Shown piece after piece: positions 6,456 to 10,633 of a stretch of 10,633 nucleotides of DNA; position 1 is the stretch's first letter; every line of letters begins with the position of its first letter. The DNA lies in contig JAEYRT010000135.1 in assembly GCA_023435325.1 (NCBI GenBank), forward strand, positions 1-10,633. The letters are read 5' to 3'. Source of the DNA: Pseudomonadota bacterium. Lineage in GTDB: Bacteria; Pseudomonadota; Gammaproteobacteria; Burkholderiales; Burkholderiaceae_C. Made by a program: the position numbers and the translations under genes. The notes beneath the pieces were generated by a model. That model was not told where the DNA came from, did not search any database, and saw nothing but the letters and a program-made list of their open reading frames with translations.

Positions 6456-7318
6456 TGGACATTCTTTTGCAGCAAGTGCTTAATGGCCTGACATTGGGCG
6501 GAATTTATGGTCTGGTGGCCCTGGGCCTGACCTTGGTATACGGCATTTTGCACGTACCCAACTTCGCGCATGGTGCGTTCTACATGGTGGGTGCGTTTGT
6601 GGCGTTTCACGCCATGAACGCATGGGGGCTGGGCTACTGGCTGTCCATGTTGGTGGCCGCTGGCGTGGTAGCGCTGATGGCGGTGATCAGCGAGCGCCTG
6701 GTGTTCAACCCGCTGCGCAATGCCTCTGGCATTCATCCCATGATTGCCGCGATTGGTGTGCTGCTGTTTCTGGAGGCTGCCGCGCAAGCCATCTGGGGGG
6801 CGGACTTCCAGCGCATGCAAACGCCCTACACCAGCATCATCGATCTGGGAGGCGTGACCGCGCCTGCGCAGCGTTTGCTCATCATCGGTGCTGCATTTGC
6901 ACTGATGGTGGCGCTGCATCTGTTCCTGACACGCACGGTGATGGGTTCCACCATCATTGCCATGGCGCAAAACCGTGATGGAGCATCGATCGTTGGCATT
7001 GATGCCAACCGCGTCGCCATGCTGACGTTTGCCATTTCCGGCGTGCTGGCTGCCGTCGCAGCCACGCTGTATGCGCCCATCAATCTGGTGTATCCCGCCA
7101 TGGGGCATCTGGTCATCACCAAGGCCTTTGTGATCATCATCTTGGGCGGCATGGGCAGCATTCCCGGTGCGATTGTGGGCGGGCTGATCATCGGTTTTGC
7201 CGAGAGTTTTGGTGCCTATTACATCTCGACCGACTACAAGGACATCATTGCCTTCGTGTTGCTGGTGGTGATTTTGTCGATGCGCCCCGAGGGCCTGTTT
7301 GCAAAGAGGGGGCGCTGA
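6455..7318 (+). CDS. livH: Liv-type (HAAT family) ABC transporter permease, LivH-like
   Basis: A 287-residue inner-membrane permease, one half of the channel of a hydrophobic amino acid-type ABC importer. The N-terminal block GLTLGGIYGLVALGLTLVYG (11-30) followed by VPNFAHGAFYMVGAF is diagnostic of LivH. About eight hydrophobic segments follow. The cytoplasmic coupling region for the ATPase is the AMAQNRDGASIVGIDANRVA stretch (about 169-188), and the family motif GGMGSIPGAIVGGLIIG lies near 230-246. The start at 6455 is fixed by AGGAGG (6444-6449) with 5-nt spacing and by the family N-terminus. The frame extends upstream to a GTG at 6254, but that part lacks family features. It is the first structural gene of the operon; livM starts one base after its stop. 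Confidence 0.93.
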   Translation: MDILLQQVLNGLTLGGIYGLVALGLTLVYGILHVPNFAHGAFYMVGAFVAFHAMNAWGLGYWLSMLVAAGVVALMAVISERLVFNPLRNASGIHPMIAAIGVLLFLEAAAQAIWGADFQRMQTPYTSIIDLGGVTAPAQRLLIIGAAFALMVALHLFLTRTVMGSTIIAMAQNRDGASIVGIDANRVAMLTFAISGVLAAVAATLYAPINLVYPAMGHLVITKAFVIIILGGMGSIPGAIVGGLIIGFAESFGAYYISTDYKDIIAFVLLVVILSMRPEGLFAKRGR

Positions 7319-7319
7319 G

Positions 7320-8294
7320 ATGAACCGGTTTATCGATAGCAAACTGGCGTGGGGCCTGCTGCTGGCGGCCAGCCTGGCCTTCCCTTGGCTGGCAGGCAAT
7401 GACTATCACCTCACGGTGATGAGCACGGCCTATATTTTTGCCATTGCCACGCTGGGCCTGAACCTGATCACGGGTTACACCGGCCAGCTCAATCTGGCAC
7501 ACGCGGGATTCATGGCCGTGGGGGCCTACACCGTGGGCATCTTGACGGTGGACCATGGCTGGAGCTTCTGGGCCGCGTTTCCCATGGCTGGCGTCATCAG
7601 CGCCTTTCTGGGCTACTTCGTCGGCATTGTGTCGCTGCGGCTGAAAGGGCACTTTTTCTCGATCTTCACGCTGTGCGTGGGCTACATCATGTTCCTGCTG
7701 ATCGAGAAGTGGGAGAGCCTGACCCACGGCACGGTGGGCATCATGGGCATCCCCGCGCCCGAAGCCATCGGCTCTGTGTCGTTCGAGTCCCCCGTGGCGC
7801 TGTACTACCTGACGCTGTTCTTCCTGGTGCTGGCCGTATGGGCCATGCGCCGTATCGTCAAATCGCTGCTGGGCCGCACCTTCATTGCGATCCGCAACAG
7901 CGATGAACTGGCCGAGGCGCTGGGCATCAACCTCATGCGCAACAAGACACTGGCCTTCATGCTCAGCGTGTTCTATGCGGGCATGGCGGGCGGTTTGTAC
8001 GCAGGCTTTGTTCGCTTCATCGGTCCGGATATTGCGGGCACCCACCACACGTTTGACATGATGATTTTCATGATCGTGGGTGGCCTGGGTACGGTGCTGG
8101 GGCCGCTGCTGGGTGCCATTGGCATGCCGTGGCTGACGCAGTCGCTGCAGTTCCTGCAGGAGTACCGCTTCATCGTGTTTGGCCCCATTCTGGTGGCGCT
8201 GGTGATTTTCCTGCCACACGGGATTGTGGGCAGTTTTCTGGCGTGGCGTGCGCGCCGCGATGCCAAGGAGGGCAAGGCCCATGCTCAAGATTGA
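7320..8294 (+). CDS. livM: Liv-type ABC transporter permease, LivM-like
   Basis: A 324-residue second permease of the importer. The motif TLGLNLITGYTGQLNLAHAG (about 44-63) followed by FMAVGAYT is characteristic of LivM. GRTFIAIRNSDELAEALGIN (about 185-204) is the cytoplasmic loop that contacts the ATPases, and GGLGTVLGPLLGA (about 255-267) the conserved late motif. The C-terminus is a charged cytoplasmic tail (RARRDAKEGKAHAQD). ATG 7320 lies one base after the livH TGA, preceded by GAGGGGG (7306-7312). The 3' end overlaps the livG start by 14 bp, so these genes should be co-transcribed and translationally coupled. Pairs with LivH as a heterodimer in the inner membrane; substrate not inferable from this protein. 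Confidence 0.93.
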   Translation: MNRFIDSKLAWGLLLAASLAFPWLAGNDYHLTVMSTAYIFAIATLGLNLITGYTGQLNLAHAGFMAVGAYTVGILTVDHGWSFWAAFPMAGVISAFLGYFVGIVSLRLKGHFFSIFTLCVGYIMFLLIEKWESLTHGTVGIMGIPAPEAIGSVSFESPVALYYLTLFFLVLAVWAMRRIVKSLLGRTFIAIRNSDELAEALGINLMRNKTLAFMLSVFYAGMAGGLYAGFVRFIGPDIAGTHHTFDMMIFMIVGGLGTVLGPLLGAIGMPWLTQSLQFLQEYRFIVFGPILVALVIFLPHGIVGSFLAWRARRDAKEGKAHAQD

Positions 8295-9045
8295 CAAACT
8301 GACCAAAAAGTTTGGCGGGCTGGCGGCGGTGAACGATGTCAGCACCGTGATCGAGGAAGGCAAGGTCAACGCCATCATCGGCCCCAACGGTGCGGGCAAG
8401 ACCACGTTCTTCAACCTGATCAGCTCCATGCACAAGCCCACCAGCGGCACCATCACATTCAATGGGCAGGATGTGACCTCGCTGCGCCCCGACCAGGTGG
8501 CGAAGTTGGGCATTGCGCGCACGTTTCAGGCCACTTCGCTGTTCGACAAGGCTACGGTGCTGGACAACCTGATCGTCGGCCACCGCCTGCGCACGCACTC
8601 GGGCCTGTGGGACGTGCTGCGCGGCTCCAGCCGCCTGCGCGAGGAAGAGCGCGTATGCCGCGAAAAAGCGCGCGATGCCCTCGATTTTGTGGGCCTGTCG
8701 CACATCGCGCACCGCTTGGCAGGCGACATCACGCAGGAAGAGCGCAAGCGCGTGGCCTTTGCGCTGGCGCTGGCCACCGACCCCAAGTTGCTGCTGCTCG
8801 ATGAGCCTGCTGGCGGAGTGAATCCGGAAGAAACCGAAGGTTTGGCCAACCTGATTCGCAAGTTTGTGCAGCATGGCATGACGGTGGCACTGATCGAGCA
8901 CAAGATGGGCATGATCATGAGCCTGGCCGACAAGATTCTGGTGCTGAGCTATGGCGAAAAGATTGCCGAAGGCACGCCTGAAGAAATTCGCCGCAACCCG
9001 GCGGTGATTGATGCGTATCTGGGGAGCGAGCATGCTGAAGTTTGA
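8281..9045 (+). CDS. livG: Liv-type ABC transporter ATP-binding protein, LivG-like, with variant signature motif
   Basis: A 254-residue cytoplasmic ATPase of the importer, normal length for LivG. Walker A is GPNGAGKT (34-41), Q-loop Gln83 (IARTFQ), Walker B LLLLDEP (170-176) with catalytic Glu175, D-loop GGVNPEE, and switch His207 (LIEHKMG). Downstream are the LivG-type residues GEKIAEGTPEEIRRNP (225-240) ending DAYLG. The ABC signature is unusual: where LivG proteins normally have a YGQQR/LSGGQ-like glycine motif, this one reads ITQEERKR (150-157). ATG 8281 follows AAGGAGG (8265-8271) by 9 nt and overlaps the end of livM by 14 bp; the gene's own end overlaps livF by 14 bp. It should energise transport together with LivF. 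Confidence 0.93.
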   Translation: MLKIDKLTKKFGGLAAVNDVSTVIEEGKVNAIIGPNGAGKTTFFNLISSMHKPTSGTITFNGQDVTSLRPDQVAKLGIARTFQATSLFDKATVLDNLIVGHRLRTHSGLWDVLRGSSRLREEERVCREKARDALDFVGLSHIAHRLAGDITQEERKRVAFALALATDPKLLLLDEPAGGVNPEETEGLANLIRKFVQHGMTVALIEHKMGMIMSLADKILVLSYGEKIAEGTPEEIRRNPAVIDAYLGSEHAEV

Positions 9046-9739
9046 GAACGTATCGCTGAAATACGGCAGCTTTCTGGCGCTCGACAAGGTGAGCCTGCAT
9101 GCCGACAAGGGCGAGCTGGTCGTGCTCCTGGGTGCCAATGGTGCAGGCAAGAGTTCGCTGTTCCTGACAGCCAGCGGTATCCACAAAGCGGCGGGTGGTT
9201 CCATCACCTGGGAAGGCAAGGAACTGGTGGGCAGCAAGCCCTCGGCCATCGTGGAATCCGGCGTCGTGCAGTGTCCGGAAGGGCGCAAGCTGTTTCCGCA
9301 GATGAGCGTGCAGAAAAACCTGGAGCTTGGCGCCTATGTGCACCGCCGTGACACGGCACCGAGCCGGCAGATTCTGGAAGAGGTGTATGCGCTGTTTCCG
9401 ATTCTGCGCGAGAAGAAGGACGACCCCGCAGGCTCACTCTCGGGCGGGCAGCAGCAGATGGTGGCCATCGGTCGCGCCATGATGGGGCGGCCCAAGGTGC
9501 TGCTGCTGGATGAACCTTCGCTGGGGCTGGCACCGCTGGTGATCAAGCAAATGTTTGAAGTGATCCAGCGCATCAACCAGGCTGGCACGACCGTGTTGCT
9601 GGCTGAGCAAAATGCATTCGCAGCACTGAAGATTGCGCACCGTGCGTACGTGATGGAAAGCGGACGCATTGTGCGCGAAGGAAAACCCGATGCACTGCTG
9701 GCGGATGACTCCATCCGCAAGGCATACATCGGTGCTTGA
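9032..9739 (+). CDS. livF: Liv-type ABC transporter ATP-binding protein, LivF-like
   Basis: A 235-residue second ATPase, normal length for LivF. Walker A GANGAGKS (34-41), the LivF-specific CPEGRKLFPQMSVQKNL block (81-97), a canonical signature LSGGQQQ (136-142), Walker B VLLLDEPSLGLAP (156-168) with Glu161, and LLAEQNAFAAL (189-199), in which Gln193 takes the place of the switch histidine, as is usual in LivF. ATG 9032 is preceded by GGAG (9023-9026) and lies within the last codons of livG (14-bp overlap). The stop is 57 bp before the binding-protein gene; no terminator is visible in that gap, so the operon probably continues. It should form a heterodimer with LivG. Confidence 0.94.
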   Translation: MLKFENVSLKYGSFLALDKVSLHADKGELVVLLGANGAGKSSLFLTASGIHKAAGGSITWEGKELVGSKPSAIVESGVVQCPEGRKLFPQMSVQKNLELGAYVHRRDTAPSRQILEEVYALFPILREKKDDPAGSLSGGQQQMVAIGRAMMGRPKVLLLDEPSLGLAPLVIKQMFEVIQRINQAGTTVLLAEQNAFAALKIAHRAYVMESGRIVREGKPDALLADDSIRKAYIGA

Positions 9740-9784
9740 GGACCGAAAGTTCAACTGTTCGTTCACGCGAAACCATATCTATAC

Positions 9785-9793
9785 AAGGAGACA
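9785..9793 (+). promoter_or_regulatory. Strong ribosome-binding site of the binding-protein gene
   Basis: AAGGAGACA lies 3 nt before the ATG at 9797, within a 57-bp gap after livF. The same AAGGAGACA and spacing, also preceded by CCATATC, occurs before the small leader frame at 6390. A strong site here fits the need for excess binding protein over the membrane complex. Confidence 0.7.
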
Positions 9794-9796
9794 ACC

Positions 9797-10633
9797 ATGC
9801 GTGCATTTCCTCGGATGAATCGTCGTCAGCTGACTGGTCTGGCGCTGGCTTGCGCTGCCACTTTTGCATCACCTGTGATGGCGCAGGACGTGATCAAGAT
9901 CGGCTACTCCGGCCCGCTGTCGGGCGGCGCGGCACAGTATGGCAAGAATGCGCTGGACGGCATGCTGCTGGCGGCCGATGAGCTCAATACCGCGAACCTG
10001 GAGGTCGGAGGCAAGAAGGTGAAGTTCGAGATCGTCCCGCTGGACGACAAGTACAACCCTGCAGAAACCGCCATCAATGCCCAGCGTCTGGTGCAGCAGC
10101 ACAAGACTGCGGCCATTCTGGTGCCGCACTCGGGCGGTATTTTTGCGCTGCAGACCACCAATGAGCGCAACAACTTCGTCGTGCTGGCATACAGCTCCGT
10201 GCCGCAGATCACCAATCGTGGCAACAAGCTGACGCTGCGCATTCCGCCAGAGTTCACCACCTACATCGAACCCTTCTCCAAATACCTGATGGAGCGCTTT
10301 GGCAACAAGGTGGTGCTGGTGGGGGCAGACCATGACTACGCCAAAGCCTGGAGTGCAGCCTTCAAGCCCGGCTGGGAGAAGCTGGGCGGCACCGTGGTGG
10401 CTGAGAACCCCATGAGCTACAACCGTGCCACCGACTTCTACAGCGGCGTGAGCAAGGCACTGGCTGCCAAGCCTGACGTGCTGTTCGTGGGCGGAGCATC
10501 CGAGCCCACCGCACTGGTGGTGAAGCAGGCACGCGAACTGGGCTTCAAGGGCGGCTTTCTGGTGATGGATCAGGCCAAGCTGGACGAGATGGCCCGTGTG
10601 GTGGGTGGCATGGAAACCCTGGAAGGCGCGATT
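9797..10633 (+). CDS. Periplasmic substrate-binding protein of the Liv-type ABC importer, 3' end outside window
   Basis: Partial: the first 279 codons, open to the right edge. Residues 1-29 form a signal peptide with a basic start, a twin arginine (NRRQLTG, 8-14), the hydrophobic stretch LALACAATFASPV and a likely cleavage after VMA (before Gln30). The RR could indicate Tat export, but the hydrophobic core also fits Sec. The mature part begins DVIKIGYSGPLSGGAAQYGKN, the typical opening of type I periplasmic binding proteins (Peripla_BP_6, LivJ class), followed by DKYNPAETAINAQRLV (about 84-99) and the VGADHDYAKAW segment (about 175-185). These proteins capture the ligand in the periplasm and deliver it to LivHMGF. 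The class binds branched-chain amino acids, amides, urea or aromatic acids; the ligand here is not predictable by eye. It is the last seen gene of the operon. Confidence 0.92.
   Translation, partial: MRAFPRMNRRQLTGLALACAATFASPVMAQDVIKIGYSGPLSGGAAQYGKNALDGMLLAADELNTANLEVGGKKVKFEIVPLDDKYNPAETAINAQRLVQQHKTAAILVPHSGGIFALQTTNERNNFVVLAYSSVPQITNRGNKLTLRIPPEFTTYIEPFSKYLMERFGNKVVLVGADHDYAKAWSAAFKPGWEKLGGTVVAENPMSYNRATDFYSGVSKALAAKPDVLFVGGASEPTALVVKQARELGFKGGFLVMDQAKLDEMARVVGGMETLEGAI

Noticed and set aside
6341..7399. Leftward 352-codon frame opposite livH
   Set aside because: His/Gln-rich shadow of the membrane protein on the other strand; livH has family motifs and a Shine-Dalgarno.
7245..8522. Leftward 425-codon frame opposite livM and livG
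   Set aside because: Longer than either real gene but crosses both of them, is His/Gln/Arg-rich and resembles no family; antisense artefact.
8170..9288. Leftward 372-codon frame opposite livG and livF
   Set aside because: Spans two clear ATPase genes on the other strand and has no domain resemblance.

Overview
The window (GC-rich, about 60% or more by eye) looks like chromosome from a betaproteobacterium, most likely Burkholderiales/Comamonadaceae. This rests on three things: the residues of the ArgE, YihY/BrkB, YqcC and Liv-type proteins, the Comamonadaceae-style ribosome-binding leaders (AAGGAGACA before ATG), and a cyanophycin synthetase-like gene. The genus call is inference. I see no rRNA, tRNA, CRISPR array, insertion sequence or phage gene.

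Left part (1-3684): a leftward cyanophycin synthetase-family gene starts at 2008 and runs off the left edge, so it is partial. It diverges from argE (2524-3684, rightward) across a 515-bp gap. The synthetase has an intact-looking N domain and ATP-grasp domain. Its Mur-ligase-like domain lacks the usual GTNGKT P-loop and the ETARGG motif, which recalls the CphA2 type (polymerisation of beta-Asp-Arg) rather than CphA1. ArgE removes acetyl from N-acetylornithine on the arginine pathway. Arginine is half of cyanophycin, so the pairing may be functional.

Middle part (3698-6155): a leftward DMT/EamA-type permease (3698-4606), a rightward YihY/BrkB-family inner-membrane protein (4809-5816), and a leftward small YqcC-family protein (5823-6155). 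Both convergent junctions are very tight (13 and 6 bp). The second carries a hairpin that overlaps the yihY stop and abuts the yqcC stop.

Right part (6390-10633): a rightward HAAT/Liv-type ABC importer operon in the order permease (livH), permease (livM), ATPase (livG), ATPase (livF), then a periplasmic binding protein cut by the right edge. The livM/livG and livG/livF junctions overlap by 14 bp each. In front of livH lie a 7+7 inverted repeat and a possible 21-codon leader reading frame, whose stop overlaps the livH start as TGATG and whose rare AGG-AGG arginine codons are the livH Shine-Dalgarno. The transported substrate cannot be read from the sequence. The Liv names give architecture, not proven leucine/isoleucine/valine specificity.

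Most worth following up: the degenerate second ATP site of the cyanophycin synthetase homologue, its divergent pairing with argE, the coupled leader frame before livH, and the non-canonical ABC signature in LivG.
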